From positions 47,501 to 111,500 of the forward strand of contig JAODUP010000403.1 of the NCBI GenBank assembly GCA_025642065.1: 64,000 bases of DNA. Direction: 5' to 3'. This DNA comes from Paralvinella palmiformis (lineage: Eukaryota > Annelida > Polychaeta > Terebellida > Alvinellidae). Position 1 is the first letter of the stretch. Each line of letters opens with the position of its first letter. The position numbers and the translations under genes were made by a program. A model generated the notes under the pieces. It was not told the DNA's origin. It worked only from the letters and a program-made list of their open reading frames with translations, and did not search any database. Of this stretch, positions 51,279 through 62,952 are shown in pieces.

Positions 51279-54200
51279 CTGGAAAAAAGACCAAAATAAA
51301 CAATGTGATACCATATTTTTACACACCACAGATTATAATTAGTTCAGTACATGGGTAAAAAGTTTGGTAATGGCCACGAAGAATGTAATTTCACACACAC
51401 ACACACACACACTCAATCATCCTACACAGGAACAGAAACAGCTTTTCTGAATTAATTACATATTGCTTAATTGTCCTATTCATTTGATATCAGAGGTCAA
51501 AAGTCAAAATCAGTTTGTATCTACCACGCTAATGATGTAACTCTACTAGACATTCAATACTCTGCAGGGTTGTTCAGCTTCAACCACTCCCGGTTAAAGC
51601 CGACAATTTTAGCTGGCCTGGCTTTTACTATACAAGTGGCTGATACTGGCTAATTGAAAATTTGATTGATTGATTACAATGTTTTGAATAACAAGAACAC
51701 TTTTACAATTACATACATTTATTCATAATCTCATTTAAATCTCACCAGTCAATTTCATCTTTGCCTCTCAGAAATCAATAGCATGTTATTAATTTAGCTG
51801 CTTTAGATAGAACAAGTCTATTTCCCAATTTGTTCTGTATGACACCAAAGTTTGAGAACATACATTCAATAGCGTAGAACTCTGTTACTAATATCATTTT
51901 GACACTCGCATTTAGCAGTAATCTTGTCATCACCAACATCATATAAGTTCCGTATGGCATCTTTTAGTGTCCCCATGTTGCAATCAAATATGTCACTTTA
52001 TAACTGGCTTTAGAATGTATTACATTTTCTGATTCAAGTTCTCTTTTCTCACACCTTATATCCCTTTTAGCTGTATTGAAGCCACCCATGATGTTAACCA
52101 TGTGTAACTAAAATTCCAAGTGAAAGATTAGCAGATATCTTGCTACAGTGCAATTAGGAACACCAAAAACAACTACAGATAGAGGATTAAGCAAAGCCAT
52201 TGTCACTGCATGAGTGCATGTACATAATCAGCAAGAGATACACCATAAGAATGACTATCACATGGCACTTACGTGTAATTGGCTACTGTGCAATTAAAAA
52301 CCAAAAACAACTAGAGATGGAGCATTAAATGAAGCCATTGTATCAGCAATCAATCAGCCAGTGAAAGCCAGTTAAAACCAGTGAAGGACACCAGCCTGGC
52401 TAATACTCATATTGGCAAGTTTTGGCCAACCCTGATACTCCGTAAATGCTGTATAACTGATCAAATGTTCAGATGTAAAGATCACAGTAACCGTTATTCC
52501 AACACTTTCAATGCTCCTTTAATACAACACTTTGCTATCCATGTACAGCGTGGTGCATTGGGTGATTTGCCACATGACATAGATGTTTTATCATTAGACA
52601 TTTACTGACAGGTCTAGTATTACAGACCTATACAAAGTCCCCATTGTTGCCATAATCAATTGTTTTTCAAGTAGCCCTACTACATTCAATTAATAATATA
52701 AACTAACATGAGCTATGTTAAATTTTATCTTCAGCATATTAATATCCACACTAACTGGAACCCCCTATTTAACAAGGGAATGCTTGGCCACAGTTTTGTT
52801 TGATATTCTCATTGTAAATCGGTATAAATAAAAACGAATGTGTTCCAGCAAAAATATATCATTCGCCAGGTGGCAGTACTTTATGGTGGTTAACTGGTGT
52901 TCCCTGTGTTATTTGAGTTCTTATACTTATAGCTCTCAGTAAAATTTCTTTGTGTGTGTGTGTGAGACAAAAGAGTCTTCAACTGCGATGAATATGACAG
53001 TGGTTGGGACTATGATGTTAAGGCCCAAGTAGCCCTACACAGGAGCAATCTTTAAAGTCTGCATAAACTTTCAAGCTTGTTAACAATAATTCCTACAATG
53101 TTATTTCACAGAAAACCACTTGTCAAGAGTTAGAAAAATTACTTCAATGTAATCATGTTACAGTGTGGGGGGGGGGCACGTTGGGTCAATAGGCCTAGAC
53201 ATCAGAGGTGAATGGCCGTGATGGCAAAAGGCTTCACTGGTAAACATCCTTGGAGGGTAACTGGAGAAGCTATATCAACGAAGAGCTCAAAAGATTCTGA
53301 GCTGATGGAGGATTTCATTGTCATTTTATTGGATAGCAATATTTAACATAATGTGTGTATGGTATTCAACTGGACAAGGTCAATAAGCTTAACAAAGTCC
53401 AATAAAGGAAACATTGGATAAGTACAAAGACATCAATCGGCAGAAGGTTCCGAAACTGTTCAAATGGCCTTGCTTGTTATATTATGGATGTAAAAAATGG
53501 TGCATAATATCATTAATATTAGTGTTACCACACTTGAGTCAACAGTTACATATATATGATAAATATGTGTAAAAAAACAGATGACAATATAATAAGGGCT
53601 AGAAATTCGCCAGAATTTACGACAATCATTGTTAAATTTTGAGATTATCAACTCACATTCACGTCATATTCCTGTTTTTAAAAAATCTGTAATTAAAAGT
53701 GTGTCAAAACTATAAAACAAGCTGTAAATTGACTGATAAGTTTAAATAAATATGTTTATGTTTAACTGTCTTGGGTGTTCTCCCATCCCACACACAAGCT
53801 GTACTCAACAGCCAATCAAGATCAGTTAAATGATATAACAATGGCAATGTCTGCAAGTTATTTTATGTGACTGGCAACCTCAAATGGAGGAGATGTATAT
53901 TCATTTACAGCTTAACCATGGGAACCAATTTGAAATAAATTTAGAATTTACAATAGATGGCATATTTGGTGGAGAAAACCTTATCAGTTGCCTGGCTGGA
54001 TGAAAAACTCCTGCTATAGTGCCATGGCTGGGATTCAAACCTCCGACCTCCTGCACAGCATCACCATAATAATAGGTAAATAGTCCCACACTCCACCCAT
54101 GAGGCCAAAGAGCCTTTGTGGATTTCAAGGTTATTTCTTCAATAAATACACATAGTAATTAATAATATATGGTAAAAGGATGGATACTGGAACTACACCC

Positions 54201-54464
54201 ATAGGCATGTCAATTAAATATACTTGTGTGAACTGAGCAAACTTTGTCATAAATAAACTCGACAAAACCATATGGTCCTTGTCAATGGCACATTCAATTT
54301 CACTGATCAATTACACTCTGTTACATACAGAATCATAATTATTACTTACAGCTTTAATCTTTCCAATTAAGTTTATTTTAAATTCACGGATTCACATCAC
54401 AATTCTAGCCCTGATAATATTATATAACTATTAAATCTCACATAAAAAAATTAGATATACATAC
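51279..54464 (-). other. SELENOK intron 5
   Basis: About 3.2 kb, AT-rich. It holds a tRNA-like SINE (53985-54112) and short CA runs near 51392. No further exon was recognised. Confidence 0.85.
53985..54112 (-). mobile_element. tRNA-like SINE in SELENOK intron 5
   Basis: The - strand head TTTGGCCTCATGGGTGGAGT and B-box GGAGGTTTGAATCCCAGCC are followed by GAGTTTTTCATCCAGCCAGG. Confidence 0.55.
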
Positions 54465-54535
54465 CTCCACCACCTCTGAAACCTCCCATCCTTCTCCTTG
54501 GTCCACCACCTGGACCAAATGGGTCTGGACCTCTT
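54465..54535 (-). CDS. SELENOK: SELENOK coding exon 5 (Gly/Pro/Arg-rich tail)
   Basis: Acceptor attatttacag, donor gtatgtat, 71 nt. It encodes RGPDPFGPGGGPRRRMGG then FRGGG. It corresponds to the human segment GPPGNPPRRMGRINHLRG and is basic and Pro/Gly-rich, as expected for the cytosolic tail. Confidence 0.92.
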
Positions 54536-56334
54536 CTGTAAATAATTCATTCAGTAATTAATAAAAAGTTCTTTAATATTTTATCATTATACAAATTACA
54601 ATATGATTTTTATTGAATGAACAACAAAGCACTTTATAACTCTAAGGGGTGATAATATAATGTGTCCAAAACATTCCAGAGCTTGACATCAACGTCAACG
54701 CATCAATGAACAATCAGCCTCATATTTACTTTGTTATCAACAGAATTGTGTTCCTATTAAAATCATGCAAATCGATGAATTATGCACATTGTTCAATTGT
54801 ATCAGCCACCATAAATATGTGATTACATGTGTTGTTTAATGAAGTATTTATATAAATTTATAATATATTTATATAAATAAAATCATCTTGAGAGTTTGAC
54901 ACTGTATAACGTGTGATAACAACTTACGTAGTTGACAAATAAAATAATAAGTCATCAATTTCAAACTCAAAGGTAAGAAACAAACTAACACTGCAAAACA
55001 TATCACCATCGAGTTAATATTCACACACTATGCTGATGGAATTATTGATTATTAAATATTGGCACATATTCTTACACTGCGCACGAAATGTGAAAATCCA
55101 AACTATTCATTTTAAATATTGAATTGGTTCAGTTATTTGATAGTGGTTTAAATTCAAAGTAGGTGTAATTAACAATGACAAATGAAGTCATTTAATCCAG
55201 ATTAATGAACTTGAGTAACATATTTTCAATACATTTCATTCTCCTAATGACCATTTGAAAACAGAATCATAAATAAGATTATTATAGCAGCATTTTAACA
55301 CATGTACAGCCTGTTCCCTTCAATATTGTATCTTGGTTTGTCTAAAGCCATCCAGGAACATTCTAAGATTGCACTTGTAGGATACAGAACCACTTCTCAC
55401 ATTCGCTTGCTGAACATCTGATACACGGTTGAAAAAATGAAAGATGAAATAAGCTCACAATATTTACCAGTCAACAGGGCCCTGTTGGTACCCTCTGAAT
55501 TATACCCCAGCCTGGCAAGACTTTTGGTAGCACACATATTTTCAAATAGTTAGAGATGGAATACTGAATATTGATTGTGATGATAATGATATACTTTGTT
55601 TCATTAATAGATTGTGCCTAGGCTAGCATAGTTATATTTTATTCATTTTCTTGTAGTTTTGTTTTCTGTTTTGTTTGACACTTCAGCTATACAATGTATT
55701 GCATTCTATGTAATTACGAACTAAATTATATATATTTCAACTGTTAATTTTAAAAACACAACCTCAGGAGGTGCCAAACTTGTAGCTTAGTTTTGGGTTG
55801 AAACACTTAAAATTAAATTATTTGTTTATAAGTTGAATTCTGCCAAATTGAAACCTATCCTCGATATTACAGTCACCAACCCAGCATTTTTGCCTGCCTC
55901 AGGAGCTAGGTGGATGCTTTTTTACACCCCGAATGATCCATTTCAACATGAAAGCAAGTCACCTTTCACACTGAAAAATCACATGCTGGTGATTTTCTTA
56001 AAAAATCATGACATTATTTGGAGATTCACAAATTCTGGTTAGACATTCCAACAATACTAGTAACACAACAAATTAGGTGAAATGTTATTGGTAGAGAGAC
56101 AAGGCTAAAATTAATTGTCAGTTTTAGAAAATACTAGTAATTACAAGGAATTAAAATTAATTGCACAAAGAATACATTCATCTTGCAGCAACATTCATAA
56201 ACATTTACCAAATTACTATTAAAGCATTGAAATCAATCTATGAATCAAAATAGAATTCTTTGAAATGACTAAGCTTGCCATGTGCTATCAGTATACCCAT
56301 GATTAACATTGAGATCAGTTGAGTGGTGCTGAAT

Positions 56335-56385
56335 TAGCACCTGGTAAGTATGGCCACAGGACGACTCCCTAGAGAAACATCCCAC
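56335..56385 (-). mobile_element. SINE family 1, 3' fragment
   Basis: The - strand reads GGGATGTTTCTCTAGGGAGT followed by CGTCCTGTGGCCATACTTAC. It is the body of family 1 without its tRNA-like head. Confidence 0.6.
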
Positions 56386-58302
56386 ACACATGTATAAGTA
56401 TCAAACTGACTGATAATGTGACAGTATCTGTGAGATTTATTTTTAAATTGTCTTGTTTCTGAAATTTTAAAATACACAATTTTCAATAAGTTAAAAACTC
56501 AGTATTGATTATTTACAATCAAACAACAGCTAAATTTAGTATTACCAACACACAACAAATAACTTAATTAGTAATATTTAGGTGATAATGAGTATTTCTC
56601 AGTTTTGAACATGGTGTTAAATATCCAAAATATCCACTACTGGTATTTACCAGACAACCATGGTCATTAATTAGTTAATAATGGTTCTGCATAACAGACC
56701 TGGTGGCTCAGCATTCTTGAGATAAATAATTGTATACTTCAGTTAATTAAAAGCCAGTCAGCTGACTATATTTAGAATTAGATAGACAAAGTCCATGCAA
56801 AAGTCTTGGAAAATTAGAAAAGTGTTCCTAAAGGATAACCGATGACAAATTTTAGAATATCACCAGCACATACAGTTAACCATATATATATATATATGTG
56901 TGCTCATCTATATGCATTCTATTAAACAACAGGCAATTCATCTTATACATGTCAATTGGATATATCATCAAAAAACAGACATGTCATGGATGGATGATGG
57001 ATGTTGTTAACGACACATCGGCACAATTTAGGCCATTCAGTGTCCTAGAAGACATGTCATGGATGATAATAGAATATATTTACAACTATTTCTGTCTCCA
57101 CAGTAACATATCCTATTTTACAGAAAATAACCATCGTCATAATCATATTCCATGTAATACTTTCCATAAAACCAAGGTAGACATGAATTATAATTCATTT
57201 TATGGCTAGTCAGTGAACGTGATATAAACTACACCAGAAAATTATGTATCTTGTCAAAATAAACTTTAGGTGACAAAAAAACACATCAAAGGCAGTAGTA
57301 GTAGACTGCTAATTTCTCAAGCCAATCAGCTGATCAAAAGATACCATCCAAAATTATAATTATACTGACATTTATGTGGACTAGTATGATACAAATTACA
57401 TGTCACTTTATCACAACAGACACAAACAGCATATCACATGGTCACATTACCAATAACTTTGTTAAACATTCTAACTTGAAATGAGAGTCTTAGTAGAGAA
57501 TGTTTTGATTAAGTAGCCTGTTGTTACTCATCTTAGATGCTAGCATATATGGCAGATTCTATGCCTAACACATTTTATGTTATCGTCTAAACTCTGATTA
57601 TATTTACTCACTAGTCACAGACTAATAAATCGAATAATGCTAAATACAGCTATCACAAGTTTTATTACCATTTGCTAGTGGATTAATCTTATTTAATAGA
57701 TTTTAACTGATGGTACTCCTATACAACTAAACTATAACAGATGCGTTCCAAAATTAAAAAAAAAATGAAGTACTATATATCTAGTTTACACTGCAAAAGG
57801 GATTTACTGAGATCACAAATTCTGATAAAATTAACTGATTATTAATAAATATTATAACATTTATAATGTTTTTATGTATTGTCATTTGTATGCATACACA
57901 GGGGTTTTGTTAAGAAATGAAGTAGGGGGGAGGGGTCCAACCAAAAAATACCAGGGTCAGATATTGGTAGGCATCAAGGGTCTAGAACAGCACAAAGCAG
58001 CATTGGAAACAAAATCACTAATACATATAAAACCAAGATTATATTTTAAATTTTGTTTGCTTTCTGGCACTGATGATATGTGGCTTAATCACACTTTCAC
58101 TTCAATCATTACCTAACAGGAACTAGAAGTGTAATAGCCATGATACTCAATGGTTAGATACCATCATCTACAACTAAACAAGGGATAAATGTATAATAAA
58201 TAACGCTATGATTGGTACAGATTATACTAATTGGTTAACCACCACTAAATACCCTATGCAGCTGCAATAACTCTTCCCTTTTGAATAATGTGTATTAAAG
58301 AT

Positions 58303-58361
58303 ATTAAAATAAAGCTGATTTTTATGGAATCTGATTCCATAAAAATCAGCTTTATTTTAAT
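58303..58361. repeat. Perfect palindrome, 29-bp arms around one base
   Basis: Arms 58303-58331 and 58333-58361 are exact reverse complements around T58332. The left arm begins ATTAAAATAAAGCTGATTTT. It is followed by AATTCC-rich sequence to 58560. It lies in SELENOK intron 4. Confidence 0.95.
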
Positions 58362-58833
58362 GATGCTTTATATTAGCCAAATACCTGGACAGCATGTTTA
58401 CTAACTATAATAACCATTGTATTGAATAGATAGAGTCATTTCCAAATCTAATTCCCCACAAATCTGTTTTATTAATTCCAATTCCATAAATACTTTTATC
58501 AATTCCAGAATTGGAATTGACCATCAATTCAAATTACAGAATTGGCCAATTGTGGAATAAGAGTAAATACCTGAAGATGACAAAAATACAAAAAGAGAAA
58601 ACACTATTCAGAGTAAAAACTTAGCAACAAATAAGGTTATTGCTTATTTTTTAGCAAAAGGAAAAGTTAAATGATAAATTATTTCAGTGGACACGATCAA
58701 TTCCAAATTCATCAATTCAAATTCTTGTGTATTGCAAATATCCATCACTTCCCTCATAATAAACATATGGACATATACTACCATGCAGGAGAAATGTAAT
58801 TTTAGACTTTGAGACAAAAAACAAATCACTTAC

Positions 58834-58886
58834 CCTGACACTCGGTAATCTGCTGTGTATTTACTTCCTTTGTTTGAATGTGATGG
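58834..58886 (-). CDS. SELENOK: SELENOK coding exon 4
   Basis: Acceptor ttatcttactacag, donor GTAAGT after CAGG, 53 nt. It encodes PSHSNKGSKYTADYRVS plus two bases of a Gly codon. This is the variable linker after the TM; human has KRRSYGNSSDSRYDDGRG here. Only 157 bp of intron separates it from exon 3. Confidence 0.88.
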
Positions 58887-59043
58887 CTGTAGTAAGATAA
58901 GGATCACATGTTATATGGTAATTTAAAGCAAATATATTTTTAGAAATATAATTATGTTACTCAATGTTGTTTTATGTATACCATAGGTTAAATGGGAAAC
59001 TTAGTAACTATAAGTTTATAGATAGACAAACAGCGTTACTTAC

Positions 59044-59062
59044 ATTAACTAATGTCCGAAAG
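59044..59062 (-). CDS. SELENOK: SELENOK coding exon 3, a 19-nt micro-exon
   Basis: Acceptor gatttttcag, donor gtaagtaac, only 19 nt. It completes the split Phe codon and adds FRTLVN, matching FKTLLQ at the end of the human TM helix. Skipping it would shift the frame, so it should be constitutive. Confidence 0.88.
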
Positions 59063-59164
59063 CTGAAAAATCAGATAAAAAGAAACTGTGTAAATATCAG
59101 CACTGGACAGTGAAATACATTAATTCTAACTTAAATTTAAACATGATAAATTGCCTGAGTGTGT

Positions 59165-59320
59165 TTATACCCAGACCTGGGGTGGTTACAGTTTGTATCT
59201 AGATAGTATTTTCAATGTAACTGAAAGTATCTAGATAAATTTGTCCATTTTTCAAATGTAACTGTAACTTAACTAGATACATTGCAAAAGTATCTGAATT
59301 TCAGATACATGATTATTTTA
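59165..59320 (+). repeat. TATCTAGATA-rich dispersed repeat, second copy
   Basis: CCCAGACCTGGGGTGGTTAC is followed by GTATCTAGATAGT, AGTATCTAGATAAA and AACTAGATAC. Same motif order as the reverse complement of 1650-1830. It lies in the 500-bp SELENOK intron 2, between exons 3 and 2. Confidence 0.45.
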
Positions 59321-59562
59321 AATACTCATATAATGGATTGCATAACAGTAGTAAACATATAATTTTAACATGCAACCATGATAATTAATTGAGTGACCTT
59401 TAAAAATTTATAATTTAATAAGAGAGCTATGGTAATTGTCTCATCTTTGATCGTATCTTTCATGTTTTAAATTGCAATGGTGAACTGGGAAATATTATCA
59501 ACATGAATAACTTATTGTATTGATGTGGTATAAATTATACCATATCAATACAATGTACTTAC

Positions 59563-59647
59563 AACAAGACAACGAAGTTTATCAACCCCCAAAATATCTC
59601 TGGAATGTAGGATAATCTCCATGGAGATCGACTCTCCAATATCTGAC
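59563..59647 (-). CDS. SELENOK: SELENOK coding exon 2 (SRSPWR and TM segment)
   Basis: Acceptor ttatatgtttcag, donor gtaagtac, 85 nt. It encodes QILESRSPWRLSYIPEIFWG and LINFVVL plus a split codon. The human counterpart reads EVLDSRSQSPWRLSLITDFF, then WGIAEFVVLFF. It carries most of the single transmembrane helix. Confidence 0.94.
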
Positions 59648-60459
59648 CTGAAACATATAAGCAATACTTTAACAGTACAATTTAACAGTACAAAGACATT
59701 AAATTTTATTAGACCATGGTAGGATACAGCACTGCACTGCAAACATCCAGGTAAGGATTTGAACTGAATGAATGAACCTGTGTTTGTTTGAACTGAATGA
59801 AGGAACTTGCGCTTGTTTAAACTGTTCATTGGGAGTCGTCCATTGGCCATACATCCCAGATTTAACCAGCACTGAGACTAAACTATATACGCAGCCAAGT
59901 ACAAAATATTCTTCTCCTCTATCCCACTAATCCATCTACAGAATATTCTTTAAATAATCCATCAATCCAATTAAGAATAATGCATAAGAATACAAATTTT
60001 CTATCTAAAAAAATAAACAAAATATACTTAAAAATAAGACAAATTCCATTAATTTTGTTTCATAACAAGGCAAATTCCATCAAATATGTTTCAAACTACG
60101 ACAAATTTCTAAATAAAGCAAATTCCATAGTTACCATTTCAAAAATGGCAAATCCCAATTTCCATTTCAGATGAGGCAGTTTTTGTAAATTATTAATTTT
60201 CCATTTCAAAAGTAGGAAATATTCTTTGTATGATTATATGATTAAATAAAGAAAACTGATCCCGATATGATTAGTTAGTCATAAGATATATAATTCTGTC
60301 CACTGTCTGAAAAGGGATTTGAAATTTTATAGAAAAAATAACATTCAACGATTTTCTGGAAGCATAAGTTTCTCTGTGTGTTTTGTGTCATATATTAGTT
60401 TAGACAAGATTATCTATTTGGTGTATGTGAGAGGTATAAAAGTTTGCATGTATGTTTAT

Positions 60460-60461
<2 letters not shown>

Positions 60462-60497
<36 letters not shown>

Positions 60498-60532
60498 GGA
60501 CAAAATTTCACTTGTCCAGTGGACAAGTGAAA
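60462..60532. repeat. AT microsatellite next to a 13-bp-arm palindrome
   Basis: (AT)n 60462-60492, then TTTCACTTGTCCA G TGGACAAGTGAAA centred on 60519. A related AAATTTTCACTTGTTCCTGT lies at about 61244, so the palindrome may be one end of a decayed mobile element spanning about 60495-61290. Confidence 0.7.
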
Positions 60533-61489
60533 ATTTCAATCTACTTGTCTGCCAAAAATTGTACTTGGCTGACAATTTTTAAAAAAACCTTTCCACCAAT
60601 TTTCAGTTATTTGTTTGAGCAACTGGCCAATTAAGCAAAAATACAAGCTTTGTTATTGAAAACAAACTCAATACATATAATTTGAAAAACATAATACAAA
60701 ATTTATTATGATAATTCATTTCTATGCTAGGGCTACAGCATACTATCAAAACTAGTGTTCTCAACCTTGTAACGCAGCCGCCTGGATTTTCAGAATTCGC
60801 AAATCACTGTCTGACCTATTTTCCTTGGGAAAGCCTACCTGAACACTAGAATCATACATTTAATTCATAAAATTCTGGATTCAAAAGTCCAGTTGCTACA
60901 TGGAGTGATCCATTTGTTCACAAATCATATATATGCGTACGTCTACATGTTTTCCATTTTTTGTCAGATTCACACAATGCATACTATGTATATGGAATCT
61001 CAGCTTAAAGCCACATAAATTGTGCAGATGTGTCATTAAACAACATTCATCCTTCCTAAAGCCACATAAAAATTAATTCCGGATTCCCTGTTGGGGAGCG
61101 TTTAGATTAACAGATGCATGCACACTGGCGTGATTTCGGTTATTTGGGAAGTTTGCAAAATTTAAAACATGTACATTTTATAAGGCATCTCCATAACAAA
61201 AATTGATATTAGTTTAGCAGCTATAAGAATTAAAGGAAAACACAAATTTTCACTTGTTCCTGTGGGCCACTAACTTATTTGTCCCGATCTGTGCCCCTGG
61301 AATGGTCTAGTATGAAGGCAGTGAAGCCACCATGACCAGTCACATAAATCTATGTGTTCCACACGTTGATTGTAAAGTCTGAATATTATCGCTGGACTCC
61401 ACCTACTTGTAGAAACAATACTAGTGCACTGGAGAGGAAAATGGTTCCTTGCCTCCCAGTCAAAACTCAAATGTAATATTGACATTTTT

Positions 61490-62515
61490 GGAAATCTTGT
61501 AAGGAGATTAAGAAGCTTTTTACTTGGATAAAAATGCACTCCTAGTGGTGGTAACTTTTGAAATATTCAACTTTATTTTACTATTATGATGGTGACAATT
61601 ACAACAAAGTTAATAAATGGTAATTGGATAAAAAATGGCTGTTGTTTCATATCAGAGCATCGGAATGGTGTTCGTTAATGATAAAGGTCCGAGCACTCTA
61701 TGCGTGTGTGCCAAGTTTGGGTGTTTCCGGTGCTCTGACACAAGCCAAGCATCGGAATCGTATTTGTTTGTGATAAAGATCCGAGCATTCAGTATCGGAA
61801 CCATGTTCATCAATGTTATTATAAATCTGAGCCATTTCATGATCATTTTTAGTTTTTCATCTGCTTGCATCAGTGACTGAAGCTTAGTTGTAATTACTGC
61901 TACCAACGTTTAATAAAGATATTCGATTAATTCTAATTACCATTAATAGGCATTATAATAAGATTAAAAAGAAAGTCTGCCATTTATAAGAAATGCAGCA
62001 TTTCATGGTTCCCACAGCAAAGGAAATATTAGTTTCTACAGATATACTACTTAGTCACGTTTAAGTGGATTTTATTCAAAGGCAGTATTGTTTCCAGTAG
62101 ATTTTATAAAATTCAAGGACATTTCTAGGACCTGGAAAATGAATTTATTATTTTCCAGGTTTTCTACAACACATGGGAACCCCGATTATATGTAAAGCTG
62201 CACAGCTGTTCTGTCTTCTATTTCTGTGATTTTCATTTGTACCCCTTCTACTTTCAACCCAAAAGGTAACTACTACTTGTTCGGCCGCCATATTTGAGCT
62301 AACGAGGAATAATTGGCCCATGCGCATTGAGTGCTCGGACCTATAACACAGGGTTCCGATGCTCGGATACGTAACCACTTCTTTTTAAAAAATCATGATA
62401 TTCAGGTTATTACAATGTGTACATATTAAACTATTTTGGCATGTTACTTATTGATATAATTCAAACTGTATATGGTTATAGAAACTGGGCTCTTTGTTTT
62501 TGAATAATTTTTGTA
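61490..62515 (+). repeat. Dispersed repeat family, copy split by transposon insertion
   Basis: The first half, 61490-61628, and the second half, 62394-62515, together match 42450-42712. The 749-bp element at 61637-62385 interrupts them. Confidence 0.75.
61637..62385. mobile_element. 749-bp non-autonomous DNA transposon with inverted repeats and 8-bp TSD
   Basis: The ends are inverted: the left reads GTTGTTTCATATCAGAGCAT then CGGAA; the reverse complement of the right reads GTGGTTACGTATCCGAGCAT then CGGAA. Both then continue to GGTCCGAGCACTC. The flanks carry identical TAAAAAAT (61629-61636 and 62386-62393). The surrounding sequence matches an uninterrupted relative at 42450-42712, which serves as an empty site. 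A second internal copy of the end motif (AAGCATCGGAAT, GATCCGAGCA) lies at about 61750-61800. It has no transposase. An 8-bp duplication is typical of hAT and P superfamilies. Confidence 0.68.
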
Positions 62516-62933
62516 TGAAATAAGGCTTTGAAAGGGGAGATAACCAGAATCATGAGAATGTTCTTACAAAATAGATCTACAAGTACAAGTCCTGAGCCTG
62601 AGCAATTTCACAGTTTTCCTAAAATTGTGTGTATGTATAAAATATGTACATAGTCATTTACTACTTAATTAAAAACAATTTACAGAAAATTCATGTGTTC
62701 TAAAGTCACATCTATCATTACATTTAACCGAAACCAGTTACCTAAAGTAAATAAAAAAATGCAAAACGCAGTTACAGGGCGATAATACCATATTTATTAA
62801 TTTATTCCTTGAAAACACATATATGAAGTTTGACACATGCACATACGCATGCTAATAGTTCCATGTTACAAATAAAAATTATATATCATTTAAGTAATGG
62901 AATGATGCGAATATATTTAAAAGAAACACTCAC

Positions 62934-62952
62934 CTCCCGACACGTACACCAT
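62934..62952 (-). CDS. SELENOK: SELENOK coding exon 1
   Basis: Nineteen coding bases, ATG through TCG GGA G, followed by the donor gtgagtg. It encodes MVYVSG plus one base of the next codon, identical to the start of vertebrate SELENOK. The 5' UTR continues upstream (above 62952); no TATA box was recognised. Confidence 0.93.

Larger units (their letters stand above)
54536..58833 (-). other. SELENOK intron 4
   Basis: About 4.3 kb, AT-rich. It contains a SINE 3' fragment (56335-56385) and a perfect palindrome (58303-58361) followed by AATTCC-rich sequence to about 58560. Nothing coding was recognised. Confidence 0.85.
59648..62933 (-). other. SELENOK intron 1
   Basis: About 3.3 kb. It holds an AT microsatellite next to a 13-bp-arm palindrome (60462-60532) and a dispersed repeat split by a 749-bp inverted-repeat transposon (61637-62385). 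Nothing coding was recognised. Confidence 0.85.
51232..62952 (-). other. SELENOK: SELENOK gene, start codon to stop codon (6 coding exons)
   Basis: Coding exons on the - strand are 62934-62952, 59563-59647, 59044-59062, 58834-58886, 54465-54535 and 51232-51278. All have GT donors and AG acceptors and compatible phases, giving 294 nt or 97 aa plus stop. The product is selenoprotein K, a small single-pass ER membrane selenoprotein. The family is known to act in ER-associated degradation and as a cofactor of the palmitoyltransferase DHHC6. Features: N-terminal MVYVSG; SRSPWRLS (12-19); TM about 24-40 (IFWGLINFVVLFFRTLV); a Gly/Pro/Arg-rich cytosolic tail; and the hallmark C-terminus GPSPPPMAGGG-U-GR. 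Human SELENOK is 94 aa with Sec at 92; here Sec is at 95, also third from the end. Introns are about 3.3 kb, 500 bp, 157 bp, 4.3 kb and 3.2 kb. Confidence 0.95.
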
